From contig PLHW01000075.1 in the NCBI GenBank assembly GCA_003139095.1, positions 62,001 through 126,000 of the forward strand: a DNA stretch of 64,000 nt. The letters run 5' to 3'. This DNA comes from Acidobacteriaceae bacterium (lineage in GTDB: Bacteria > Acidobacteriota > Terriglobia > Terriglobales > Acidobacteriaceae). A program made the position numbers and the translations under genes. The notes beneath the pieces were generated by a model. It was not told where the DNA came from. It made no database searches and saw only the letters and a program-made list of their open reading frames with translations. Position 1 is the first letter of the stretch, and the number at the start of each line of letters is the position of its first letter. Shown here piece after piece: positions 43,639 through 51,712 of this stretch.

Positions 43639-44337
43639 CTAAGCTGTCACTTCAACCACGGCGTTTTCGCGCGCCAAATAACTTTCAATCGCCTCGCACA
43701 GCGCCCGGCTAGCCTTCGTGCAATTTCCCGCCAGCGCAATCGTCCGTCCCCAGAGCCACGGCCGCATGGCAACGTGCACCGCAAATTGCGGCGACTGAAA
43801 CTTCCCGTCGCTCCCAACAAATTTCTCTACCGGCGGCATGGCAAAGTCGGTCATGTCGGATACTGCCTTCAGCGCGCCAAACTCCACGCCGTGAACCTCC
43901 GCCGCCTGGGCCACCGCCGCCGCTTCCATATCCACCGCAACCGACGCATACGCCTTCGCCAGTCGCTGCTTCTGCTCTCGATTCGCCACCGCGTTGTAAC
44001 TTACCAATGTTCCCTGTCCGGATCGCGTATCCACACGCGACCCATCCGCCGCATTCACCACGATCCGAGGCTCCAACACATCCGCGACCTGCAAGGTCGA
44101 ATCCAGCGCACCCGCAAAACCCACCGAGACGACTCGCCCTGGCCGCGTTTCTTGAATCATCGCTTCGGTCGCCCGCCGCGCTGCCTGCGCCCCGATCCCG
44201 CCGCAAATCAAAACCGCATCACCGGACTCAAACAACTTGTATCGCCGCCCATCATGCTCGATCTCGCGGAAGTTCCAGCTTCGAATCAGGGGCGCCACTT
44301 CTCTTTCCATGGCCGCAATAAAAGCGACCCTACACAT
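43639..44337 (-). CDS. hpnG: Hopanoid-associated nucleosidase (adenosylhopane phosphorylase/nucleosidase type)
   Basis: 232 residues from ATG 44337, with GGGGGA six bases upstream; it overlaps the end of hpnA by 8 bases. PNP_UDP_1 fold: VAFIAAMEREVAPLI, VSVGFAGALDSTLQVADVL, VDMEAAAVAQAA and the catalytic aspartate in SDMTDF. Related to MTA/SAH nucleosidase; the operon setting supports HpnG, which removes adenine from adenosylhopane towards ribosylhopane. The enzyme that makes adenosylhopane, HpnH, is not in the window. Confidence 0.8.
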   Translation of the reverse strand: MCRVAFIAAMEREVAPLIRSWNFREIEHDGRRYKLFESGDAVLICGGIGAQAARRATEAMIQETRPGRVVSVGFAGALDSTLQVADVLEPRIVVNAADGSRVDTRSGQGTLVSYNAVANREQKQRLAKAYASVAVDMEAAAVAQAAEVHGVEFGALKAVSDMTDFAMPPVEKFVGSDGKFQSPQFAVHVAMRPWLWGRTIALAGNCTKASRALCEAIESYLARENAVVEVTA

Positions 44338-45373
44338 ACCCATTCCCCCGGAACCACTCCACCGACCGCCGCAGCGCTCCATCCACCGGAATCACGCGCC
44401 AGCCCAGTTCCCGCTCCGCCTTCCCTGAACTCACAAACATCATCTTTCGTCCCATACGCACCGCGTCAATCGTCGCGCGCGGTTCGCGCCCCAGCAGTCG
44501 CCCGGTTACCATCTCGTCCACCACGCCCGTCGCCAGCGCAAACACATACGGCAACTTCACCTTCGGCGACTTCAGCCCCGTAATCGCCGCCAGCCGGTCC
44601 AGAATTTCCTTCAGCGTCAAATTTTCGCCGCCCAGAATGTACCGCTCGCCGCTCTTCCCTTTTTCGAGCGCCTGAATGTGCCCCCGCGCGCACTCCGTCG
44701 CGTCTACCAGATTCAATCCGGTTTCCACATACGCGGGAAATTTGCGCTTGAGAAAATCCAGCACGATCCGGCCCGTCGGCGTCGGTTTCACATCGCGTTC
44801 CCCGATCGGCGTCGTCGGATTCACAATCACCACATCCTGCCCCGCCCTTGCCGCCTCTATCGCCACCTGCTCGGCCATAAACTTCGAACGCTTGTAATGC
44901 CCAATCATCTGCGTCAGCGCCACCGGACTATCTTCATCCGTCAAACGCCGGTCCGCCAAATAAGATCCTGCCAAATGCCGGCCCGCCGAATGCCCACCCG
45001 CGTGCCCGTTTCGCCCGAATCCCATCGTGGCCACGCTCGACGTATACACCACGCGCCGCACGCCCTGCTTCCGAGCCGCCCCCAGCAGCGCCCGCGTGCC
45101 CTCTACGTTCGACCGGTACATCTCCCGCGGATCGCGCACCCAGAGCCGGTAGTCGGCCGCGACATGAAAAACAACTTCGCAGTCCGACATCGCCTTCTCG
45201 ATCGAACCCGGATCGCGCAAGTCTCCCAGTGCGCGCTCGGCATTCAGGTCGGCAATATTTCGCAGATCGCTCGAGGCCCGCACCAGCAGCCGCAACTCCG
45301 CTCCCTCGGCAGCCAGAGCTCGGGCCACATGACTTCCCAGAAATCCCGTTGCGCCAGTGACAAATGCTTTCAA
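44330..45373 (-). CDS. hpnA: Hopanoid-associated NAD-dependent sugar epimerase/dehydratase
   Basis: 347 residues, extended SDR fold: Rossmann FVTGATGFLGSHVARAL, TSSVATMGF, and the catalytic YKRSKFMAEQ (YxxxK), NPTTPIGERD. Matches the HpnA family (TIGR03466), whose exact reaction is unsettled. Residues 121-145 are an unusual insert of five-residue repeats (HSAGR, HLAGS, YLADR), encoded by degenerate 15-base tandem repeats, in the loop before the active-site tyrosine. Next to shc, from which a long inverted repeat separates it. Confidence 0.88.
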   Translation of the reverse strand: MKAFVTGATGFLGSHVARALAAEGAELRLLVRASSDLRNIADLNAERALGDLRDPGSIEKAMSDCEVVFHVAADYRLWVRDPREMYRSNVEGTRALLGAARKQGVRRVVYTSSVATMGFGRNGHAGGHSAGRHLAGSYLADRRLTDEDSPVALTQMIGHYKRSKFMAEQVAIEAARAGQDVVIVNPTTPIGERDVKPTPTGRIVLDFLKRKFPAYVETGLNLVDATECARGHIQALEKGKSGERYILGGENLTLKEILDRLAAITGLKSPKVKLPYVFALATGVVDEMVTGRLLGREPRATIDAVRMGRKMMFVSSGKAERELGWRVIPVDGALRRSVEWFRGNGYV

Positions 45374-45378
45374 ACCCA

Positions 45379-45483
45379 GTTCTCAGCTCTCAGTTATCAG
45401 TTCTCAGTAAAAAACGTGAATCGCGAATCTCTGCGTAGCCACGGCCAGGTTTTACTGAGAACTGAAAACTGACAACTGAGAAC
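45379..45483. repeat. 34-base-pair inverted repeat filling the shc-hpnA spacer
   Basis: Left arm 45379-45412, right arm 45450-45483. The inner 16 bases, TCAGTTCTCAGTAAAA and TTTTACTGAGAACTGA, pair perfectly; the outer 18 pair at 15 positions. Both arms are built from gagaactga-type units. The hairpin begins at the shc stop codon and reaches 6 bases short of the hpnA ATG, so any transcript running from shc into hpnA must contain it. Confidence 0.8.
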
Positions 45484-47534
45484 TAGCTCTTCTCCGCCAT
45501 CACCTTCGCATACGTCGTCAGCGCGATCAGCGGGAAATACTGCCGGTATAAGTGATACTTCAAATAAAACACTCGCGGAAATCCCGTTCCCGTAAAGAAC
45601 GCCTCATCCCAAGCCCCATCTTTTTTCTGCGTCTTCAGCAAATACGCAACGCCGCGTGCCACGCACTCGCTTCGCGTGTCGCCCACCGCCAGCAATCCCA
45701 TGATCGCCCACGCCGTTTGCGACGCCGTGCTCTCGCCCTGCCCGCGCAGATTCGGATCGTCATACGACCCCACCGTTTCGCCCCAGCCGCCGTCCGCGTT
45801 CTGCACCATGCGCAGCCACTCCGCCGCCTGCTGGATCATCGGCTCGTTCCGCTCCACTCCCATCGCTTCCAGCCCGCGCAGCACCAGCGCCGTCCCATAA
45901 ATGTAGTTCACCGCCCAGCGTCCAAACCAGCAACCATCCGCCTCCTGCTCGTCGCGGATAAACTGGATCGCCTTCTTCACCGCCGGATGGCTCTGATCAA
46001 TCCCATACGTCGCCAGGCACTCCAGAATTCTCCCTGTAATATCCACCGTCGGCGGATCGAGCATCGCGTTGTGATCGGCGAACGGCACATACTGAAACAC
46101 CATCCGGTCATTGTCCTTGTCGAACGATGCCCAGCCGCCGTTCTTACACTGCATCGACAAAATCCAGTCAATCGCTCGCTGCACTGACTCCCGCTGGTAT
46201 CGCCCGTTCGGATGCTCCACGCGGCTCAGCGCCAGGCACACCATCGCGCTGTCGTCCACATCCGGATAAAACTCGTTATTGAATTCGAAATACCATCCGC
46301 CCGGCTCGCCTTTCGGATTTTTCACCTTCCAGTCGCCCGGCTTCCGCACCTGCTTCTGCAAAATCCAGTCCGCGCACTTCACCAGTCGCGGATCCGTCGC
46401 CGGCACTCCCGCCTCTCCCAGCGCAAACAACGCATACGCCGCGTCCCACACCGGAGACATGCAGGGCTGCATGCGGAACGTATCGCCCTCGTCGATCCCC
46501 AGCTTTTCAAACTCGTCCATCGCGCGAATCACCTGCGGATCGTCCAGCGAATACCCCAGGCACCGCAGCGCGATAATCGCATTCATCATCGACGGATAAA
46601 TCGCGCCCAGCCCGTCGCTCATCTCAAAGCGTTCCAGCATCCATTTTTCGGCGCTCCGCAGCGCCATCGAGCGCAGCGGCCGCACATGCACCGCCTCAAA
46701 CCAGTGCACCACCCGGTCAATCACCAGAAAGAAATTTCGCCACGAAATGCGTTTCTTGGCCCAATGCAGATGCATACGCGACTTGTCGCGCCCACTCACA
46801 AACAGCTCTTCCACGCCCATCTCGTCGGGAATTTTCTTGAACGGCTTTTTCGCGTACGCAATCGAAAGCGGCACCAGAATCGCCCGCGACCAGGAAGAAA
46901 TTTCGTAGATGTTGAACCAGAACCAGTTCGGAAAAAGCACGATCTCCGGCGGCACCGCCGGCACCGCGTCATAATCGTACTGCCCAAAAAAACAAAGATA
47001 AATCTTGGTAAAGGTGTTGACCTCGGTCACTCCGCCCATTTCCAGAATCTTCTTCCGCGCCCGCGCCAGCACCGGATGGTCCGTTTTATATCCCGCCAGC
47101 TTCAGCCCAAAATACGCCTTCACCGACGCCGAGACGTTCGACGGCCCCGCCGCATAAATGCTCCACCCGCCATCTTCATTCTGATGATTGACGATGTACT
47201 GCGCCGCCTTCGCCAACCGCTCCGCATTCCCCGTCCCCAGCAGCGCGTGCAGCAAAATGTAGTCCGACTCCAGCGTCGTGTCGGCCTCGAGCTCGCCGCA
47301 CCAATACCCTTCTTCGTGCTGTTGCGAGAACAAAAATTTGCGCGCCGCATCCACCGCGACCGCAACCCGGCTCACCAAGTCGTCAATTTTTCCAAACCGC
47401 ATTTGTGGATTTCCCAGCGCACCGGCAGTTGGCATGCCCGCCCGCGGCCCCGAAGCCGAATTAGCCGGAACCGAACTCGCCGAACCCGAATTGTAAGAAG
47501 AACTCGAACTATAAGGGGAGGAAGATTCGTCCAT
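45483..47534 (-). CDS. shc: Squalene-hopene cyclase
   Basis: 683 residues. The catalytic acid motif is DVDDSAM (DxDD), and several QW repeats are seen (QHEEGYWCGELEA, NEDGGWSIYAAGP, CKNGGWASFDKDND, NADGGWGETVGSYDDP, KKDGAWDEAFFTGTGFP). It cyclises squalene to hopene and hopanol at the membrane. The first ~45 residues are a Ser/Ala/Asn/Gly-rich low-complexity extension (SSPYSSSSSYNSGSASS) before the family start. Transcribed after ispH with a 90-base spacer. Confidence 0.94.
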   Translation of the reverse strand: MDESSSPYSSSSSYNSGSASSVPANSASGPRAGMPTAGALGNPQMRFGKIDDLVSRVAVAVDAARKFLFSQQHEEGYWCGELEADTTLESDYILLHALLGTGNAERLAKAAQYIVNHQNEDGGWSIYAAGPSNVSASVKAYFGLKLAGYKTDHPVLARARKKILEMGGVTEVNTFTKIYLCFFGQYDYDAVPAVPPEIVLFPNWFWFNIYEISSWSRAILVPLSIAYAKKPFKKIPDEMGVEELFVSGRDKSRMHLHWAKKRISWRNFFLVIDRVVHWFEAVHVRPLRSMALRSAEKWMLERFEMSDGLGAIYPSMMNAIIALRCLGYSLDDPQVIRAMDEFEKLGIDEGDTFRMQPCMSPVWDAAYALFALGEAGVPATDPRLVKCADWILQKQVRKPGDWKVKNPKGEPGGWYFEFNNEFYPDVDDSAMVCLALSRVEHPNGRYQRESVQRAIDWILSMQCKNGGWASFDKDNDRMVFQYVPFADHNAMLDPPTVDITGRILECLATYGIDQSHPAVKKAIQFIRDEQEADGCWFGRWAVNYIYGTALVLRGLEAMGVERNEPMIQQAAEWLRMVQNADGGWGETVGSYDDPNLRGQGESTASQTAWAIMGLLAVGDTRSECVARGVAYLLKTQKKDGAWDEAFFTGTGFPRVFYLKYHLYRQYFPLIALTTYAKVMAEKS

Positions 47535-47624
47535 TCCAACTCCTGAAAATTCTAATCGCGCTTTCCTGTAGCGCCGGCGTCCCTCCGGCTCTCGCGAGGG
47601 CCCTCGCCACCGCTGGCCCCGCGC

Positions 47625-48650
47625 CTACACCCCCGCCACCGGCGCCGCCGCAATCGTCTCCACAATCTCCGGAGGCAATCCAAACCGCACGTTCTCCGGC
47701 ATGATCTCCAGTTCCTGCACGTCGCCAAATCCCTTGCCGGTCAAAAACTCCACGACCTCGCGCACCAAATGCTCAGGAGCCGACGCGCCCGCGGTCAGCG
47801 CCACTGTCCGCACATCCTTCAGCCACTCCGCTCGAATGTTGCTGTAATTATCGATTAGATGCGCCTCGGTGCCCAAACTCCTCGCCACTTCCACCAGCCG
47901 CTTCGAGTTCGAGCTGTTATCCGACCCCACCACCAGCAGCAAATCCGCGTCCGACGCCACGTGCTTGACCGCCACCTGCCGGTTCTCCGTGGCATAGCAA
48001 ATATCCTGCGCGGCCGGTCCTTTGATGTTCGGAAACCTCCGCCGCAGCGCCGCAATAATGTCCCGCGTCTCATCCAGGCTCAACGTGGTCTGCGTCAAAT
48101 ACGCCACCCGGTTCGGATCCGGCAGCGTCACCGCCGCCACTTCCTGCGGAGACCCCACCACCTGCGTCACCGCCGGCGCCTCGCCCAGCGTCCCAATCAC
48201 CTCGTCATGATCGCGGTGCCCAATCAAAATCAGCGAATACCCTTCCTTGGCAAACTTCACCGCCTCCACGTGTACCTTCGTGACCAGCGGACAAGTCGCA
48301 TCGATCACCCGCAGTTTGCGCAGCTTCGAGTTCTCCCGCACCTCCGGAGACACGCCGTGCGCGCTATAAATCACCCGCTCGCCCTCCGGCACCTCGTCCA
48401 CCGAATCCACAAAAATTGCGCCCTTATGCTGCAATTCCTCGACAACAAACCGGTTGTGTACGATCTCTTTGCGCACATAGATCGGAGGCCCAAATGCCTC
48501 CAGCGCAATCCGCACAATATCGATCGCCCGCACCACCCCCGCGCAAAACCCCCGCGGCTTCAGCAGCAAAAGCTGCTTCCCCGACGACCCCTGCTTCTCC
48601 GACAATAAGTGCTTCCCCTCAACCGTCCGTTTACTTTCCAACAATGCCAT
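47625..48650 (-). CDS. ispH: 4-hydroxy-3-methylbut-2-enyl diphosphate reductase
   Basis: 341 residues. The three cluster cysteines are in PRGFCAGVVRAID, DATCPLVTKVH and AAQDICYATENRQ; the active-site EQ-type region and SDNSSNSKRL follow. Last step of the MEP pathway, producing IPP and DMAPP. The first ~28 residues (to KQLLLLKPRG) are an extension beyond E. coli IspH. First gene of the minus-strand hopanoid operon, so precursor supply and hopanoid synthesis are physically linked. Confidence 0.94.
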   Translation of the reverse strand: MALLESKRTVEGKHLLSEKQGSSGKQLLLLKPRGFCAGVVRAIDIVRIALEAFGPPIYVRKEIVHNRFVVEELQHKGAIFVDSVDEVPEGERVIYSAHGVSPEVRENSKLRKLRVIDATCPLVTKVHVEAVKFAKEGYSLILIGHRDHDEVIGTLGEAPAVTQVVGSPQEVAAVTLPDPNRVAYLTQTTLSLDETRDIIAALRRRFPNIKGPAAQDICYATENRQVAVKHVASDADLLLVVGSDNSSNSKRLVEVARSLGTEAHLIDNYSNIRAEWLKDVRTVALTAGASAPEHLVREVVEFLTGKGFGDVQELEIMPENVRFGLPPEIVETIAAAPVAGV

Positions 48651-48660
48651 CCCCCACCCC

Positions 48661-48715
48661 TTGTCATTCCGAGCCGTTCGCAGCCGCGCCAGCGGCGAGA
48701 ACGAGCGAGGAATCT
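48661..48715. repeat. Interspersed repeat upstream of ispH
   Basis: The stretch ttgtcattccgagccgttcg ... gcgagcgaggaatct is of the 'gtcattccgagc ... gaggaatc' interspersed type, opposite in sense to the unit at 5161. It contains a cagccgcgccagcggcgag inverted pair. It lies just before the ispH coding region. Confidence 0.55.
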
Positions 48716-48716
48716 A

Positions 48717-48912
48717 CTCCCCTCCACCCCGTCCCCGACCACTCCCTTATTAGGGTACCGCCAGCCCAATAAAGATGCTTTAAAAGTTAATCAAAGGGTA
48801 TCGAAAAAGGCAGCCACGGTCAACGTAAGCCTTTGCAGCAGCGAGGATTAGCACCGGAATTGGAATTAAGACAGCCACCGGAGAAAGGGCGCCGCCTGCT
48901 GCCGCCAGCATT
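48717..48912. other. Spacer between ispH and the PIN toxin gene
   Basis: About 200 bases with no convincing gene. On the minus strand a 43-codon frame from 48908 to 48780 encodes one hydrophobic segment (SPVAVLIPIPVLILAAAKAY) and could be a small membrane peptide or the tail of a decayed gene. No recognised motif. Confidence 0.3.
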
Positions 48913-49299
48913 TCACCACACCCGCCGCGCTCCGTACTGGTCAAAGACCTTCTCGTTGCTGACCAGCGCCAATCCCTCAATCTCCGCCTGCGCAATCAGC
49001 ATGCGGTCAAATGGATCCCTCAGCGGCCCCGGCAGCAGCCCCGCCCGAATCCCGTGCTCCCGAGACACGGGCAGGCTCAGGAAACGATCCCGCTCCAGGT
49101 AACCTCCAAAATCTTGCACCAACTCCGAAGCGCTCGGCAGCTTTCCCAATCGAAACTTCGTCGCGATCTCCCAGGCTGAAACCGCGCTCACAAACGTGCT
49201 GCCTCCGGATTGCGCAATCAGTCTCTTGCACGACGCCGGCAGCGCGCGATCGTCGCTCAACCACCAGAGCAACGTGTGTGTGTCCAGCAGCAGTCGCAC
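48913..49299 (-). CDS. PIN-domain toxin (Phd-associated VapC type)
   Basis: 128 residues from GTG 49299, one base after the antitoxin stop. PIN signature: LLLDTHTLLWWLSDD, SAVSAWEIATKFRLGKL and DPFDRMLIAQA with VSNEKVFDQYG near the C-terminus. The LLLDTHTLLW form is typical of PIN toxins paired with Phd/YefM antitoxins. Probable ribonuclease. The frame is open to 49359 but that part overlaps the antitoxin gene. Confidence 0.87.
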   Translation of the reverse strand: MRLLLDTHTLLWWLSDDRALPASCKRLIAQSGGSTFVSAVSAWEIATKFRLGKLPSASELVQDFGGYLERDRFLSLPVSREHGIRAGLLPGPLRDPFDRMLIAQAEIEGLALVSNEKVFDQYGARRVW

Positions 49300-49300
49300 C

Positions 49301-49534
49301 TTATCGTTCCCAAGCCTCAAGTTCTTCCGGAGGCAGCGGCTCGAAGAACTCTGGCCCAACCTTCAGCTTGCCCCGCAAGGCGCCCGGCTTCCGCTGGCCC
49401 GTCGCGTCCTCAACCGCCACCAGCCGCACCACCGGCTTCTTTCCCCGGGCGATCACGATCTCCTCCCCCCGGCAAACCCGCTCAATCAGCCGCGAAAGCT
49501 CGGTTTTGGCCTTGTGGATGGTGACGGTTTCCAT
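49301..49534 (-). CDS. Phd/YefM-type antitoxin
   Basis: 77 residues. TVTIHKAKTELSRLIERVCRGEEIVIARGKKPV is the Phd/YefM DNA-binding fold; the C-terminal half (PGALRGKLKVGPEFFEPLP) is the toxin-binding tail. No Shine-Dalgarno sequence precedes the ATG; instead a promoter whose -10 ends six bases upstream. An operator of two TTAGCTAA palindromes lies in the promoter. Confidence 0.87.
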   Translation of the reverse strand: METVTIHKAKTELSRLIERVCRGEEIVIARGKKPVVRLVAVEDATGQRKPGALRGKLKVGPEFFEPLPPEELEAWER

Positions 49535-49570
49535 GAAGAAATGTTAGCTAACTTTACTTAGCTAAGTCAA
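49535..49570 (-). promoter_or_regulatory. Promoter and double-palindrome operator of the Phd-type antitoxin
   Basis: On the minus strand TTGACT (49570-49565), 18 bases, TAACAT (49546-49541), then six bases to the ATG at 49534. Two identical 8-base palindromes TTAGCTAA lie at 49544-49551 and 49558-49565, 14 bases centre to centre, between and over the promoter boxes. This suits cooperative binding of two antitoxin dimers and autorepression. Confidence 0.7.
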
Positions 49571-49659
49571 TGGGTGGATACAGCCCGGGCGCATGCCTGA
49601 CAGATCAGACGGGATGAAAAGGCCGCGAAAAGGCAAAAGCAAGGTCCCGGCGAACAACC

Positions 49660-49742
49660 ACCGACTGGGACGACCATATCCTAACGACCAACGACAAACG
49701 ACCAACGACCGCATCAGGCTCGAAGCTCGCGGCTCGCAACTC
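49660..49742. repeat. Short tandem repeats downstream of recN
   Basis: Tandem variants of aacgacc (caacgacaaacgaccaacga is the pattern, 49682-49711) are followed by tandem gctcgc/gctcgaa units up to the recN stop. Same general kind as the other spacer repeats but no clear inverted arm was found. It lies between convergently spaced, same-strand recN and the Phd operator. Confidence 0.5.
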
Positions 49743-49743
49743 G

Positions 49744-51480
49744 CTATCCATTCGCCCGAATCATCTGCTCTGCATGCTTGCGCGAAGTATCCGTCAGCTT
49801 CGCGCCGGATAGCATGCGCGCCACTTCTTCGGTCCGCTCCTCGCCCGTGACTTGCCGAACCGTGGTTTTGGTCCGCCCGGACGCTATCCGCTTTTCGATT
49901 AGGTAATGATGGTCGGCAAACGTCGCAATCTGCGGCAGGTGCGTCACGCAAAGCACCTGGTTCCCTTTCGCGAGCGCCTTGAGTTTTTTCCCGACCGCTT
50001 CCGCAGCCCGGCCGCCAATGCCCGTATCGATTTCGTCGAACACGAGCGTACGCTGCCCTGCGGAAATTCTCTTTCGTCCCGCCAGATTCGCGCCCGCTTC
50101 CACGCTCGCCTTCAAGGCCAGCATCACGCGCGACATTTCGCCGCCCGAGGCAATCTGTTCCAGCGGCCGCATCGCTTCTCCCGTATTCGTCGCAATGCGA
50201 TAAACCACCTGATTGAAGCCCGAAGCGCTCCAATGTTCTTCCGCATCGTTCTCTTCCACCGCGATCGCGAACGCCGCGCGCATTGCCAGATCGTTAATCT
50301 CCGCTTCGACTGTCTTCTCCAGCTTTCGCGCCGCCTCGTTCCGCCTGCGCGAAACGCCGCGCGCGGCCTTCTTATAGCGTTCCGCCGCAATCGCCTGCTC
50401 CGCGCGCAGTTCCGCGAGCACCTGATCTTTATTCTCCACCTCCGCAAGCTTCCGCCGAACATCTTCCCCAAACGCAATCACCTGCTCAAGTCGCGGCCCA
50501 TATTTCCGCTTCAGCCGGTCAAGCAGCGCCAATCGCTCCTCAATCTCAGCCAGCCTTTCCGGAGACGCGTGAATTCCGCCCGCATAATCGCGCAAAGTCG
50601 CGCCCACATCTTCCACGCTGATGCGCGCCGATTCCAGCGCCGCGAGCGCCTCTTGAAACTTCGGCTCGTAGCGCGCAAGCTCCTCGATGTGTTTCTGCGC
50701 CGCGCGCAGGCTCGACGAAGTCGAAGCATTCCCCTCATACAACAGATCGAACGCATTCATCGCCGCGCCGTAAATCTTCTCCGCGTTCGCCAGCACCAAC
50801 TTCTCGGCTTCCAGTTGCTCGTCTTCTTCCGCACTCAGCCGCGCCTCGTCAATCTCGCGCGCCTGAAAGCTCCACAGGTCCAGCAATCGCATCCGATCCT
50901 GCTCATCCCGCTCCAGCTCCGCAATCCGCGCCCGAATTGCCTTCCAGCCGGCAAAAGCCTCCGCAACTTCCTCCAACTCAATTCCAGCATAAGCATCCAG
51001 CAAGTTCTGTCGCGCGGCCGCATCGAAGTGCGCAATCGACTCGGTCTGCGCGTGGATCACTCCCAAATGCGGCGCCAGTACCTTCAACACAGCCACAGTC
51101 GCAGGCTGATTATTGATGAACACGCGTCCTTTTCCACCCGCCGCAATCTCGCGCCGCAGAATCAGCGATCCATCGCCCCATGATCCATCGCCGGATGATC
51201 CATCGCCCCAATCCGCGTCCAGCCCATTTGTCTCCAGAATCCCTTCAATCGCCTTTTTCGCCGCGCCTTCGCTCTCGAACACGCCCATCACAACCGCTCG
51301 TTCCGCGCCCGCGCGAATCACCTCCGCGGAAGCCTTCTCCCCCAGCAGCAATCCCAGCGCATCGATCAGGATCGACTTCCCCGCGCCCGTTTCCCCCGTC
51401 AGCAGGTTCAACCCAGCCGCGAACTCGATCACCGCGTTGTCGATCACCGCGTAGTTCTCCAGCCGCAGTTCAGTGAGCAC
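49744..51480 (-). CDS. recN: DNA repair protein RecN
   Basis: 578 residues from GTG 51480, six bases after GAGGA. SMC-like ATPase: Walker A GETGAGKS at about residue 29, coiled-coil arms at about 165-370, signature ASGGEMSRVMLALK, Walker B TLVFDEIDTGIGG and the switch THLPQIATFADHH. Acts in double-strand-break repair with RecA. Residues about 90-105 hold a repeated GDGS insert (WGDGSSGDGSWGDGS) encoded by three 15-base direct repeats (51167-51210). Confidence 0.93.
   Translation of the reverse strand: MLTELRLENYAVIDNAVIEFAAGLNLLTGETGAGKSILIDALGLLLGEKASAEVIRAGAERAVVMGVFESEGAAKKAIEGILETNGLDADWGDGSSGDGSWGDGSLILRREIAAGGKGRVFINNQPATVAVLKVLAPHLGVIHAQTESIAHFDAAARQNLLDAYAGIELEEVAEAFAGWKAIRARIAELERDEQDRMRLLDLWSFQAREIDEARLSAEEDEQLEAEKLVLANAEKIYGAAMNAFDLLYEGNASTSSSLRAAQKHIEELARYEPKFQEALAALESARISVEDVGATLRDYAGGIHASPERLAEIEERLALLDRLKRKYGPRLEQVIAFGEDVRRKLAEVENKDQVLAELRAEQAIAAERYKKAARGVSRRRNEAARKLEKTVEAEINDLAMRAAFAIAVEENDAEEHWSASGFNQVVYRIATNTGEAMRPLEQIASGGEMSRVMLALKASVEAGANLAGRKRISAGQRTLVFDEIDTGIGGRAAEAVGKKLKALAKGNQVLCVTHLPQIATFADHHYLIEKRIASGRTKTTVRQVTGEERTEEVARMLSGAKLTDTSRKHAEQMIRANG
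51167..51210. repeat. Three 15-base direct repeats inside recN
   Basis: Units GATCCATCGCCCCAT (51167), GATCCATCGCCGGAT (51182) and GATCCATCGCCCCA (51197) are in tandem and in frame, giving the GDGS-type insert in the N-terminal ATPase lobe. Near identity of the units indicates recent slippage. Confidence 0.85.
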
Positions 51481-51500
51481 AAATGTTCCTCGGTTGGTGT

Positions 51501-51520
51501 CGCGGACACTCTTGTCCGCG
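51501..51520. repeat. Palindrome upstream of recN
   Basis: CGCGGACA and TGTCCGCG pair over the loop ctct, eight base pairs. The 'gcggacactcttgtccgc' form is another short interspersed palindrome. It lies just upstream of the recN ribosome site on the minus strand. Confidence 0.5.
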
Positions 51521-51680
51521 GCATTTTGCCTTCGACCTTACTTCACCGCAATCCACATTTCACGCGCAGCATACCATGAATACTCACCGCGATTCTGCGC
51601 CAAGCTGCCGCACGAACTCCTACCGCCAATTCCTCATTGACCGATCCGATACCTCAACTCGGTCCTCGCACTGATAGGTC

Positions 51681-51686
51681 TATAAT
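51681..51686 (+). promoter_or_regulatory. Candidate -10 element of the tol operon
   Basis: A perfect TATAAT lies 26 bases before the tolQ ATG. No good -35 hexamer is found at 16-18 bases, so activity is uncertain. The spacer also lacks a clear Shine-Dalgarno sequence at normal distance. Confidence 0.4.
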
Positions 51687-51712
51687 TCTCATAGGGGTTT
51701 TGCAGACCATCA

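Noticed and set aside
46212-47546. 444-codon open frame on the plus strand
   Set aside because: Antisense to the squalene-hopene cyclase gene, whose motifs are unambiguous.
49660-49742. CRISPR array
   Set aside because: Repeats are only about 7 bases, degenerate and without spacers; no cas genes.
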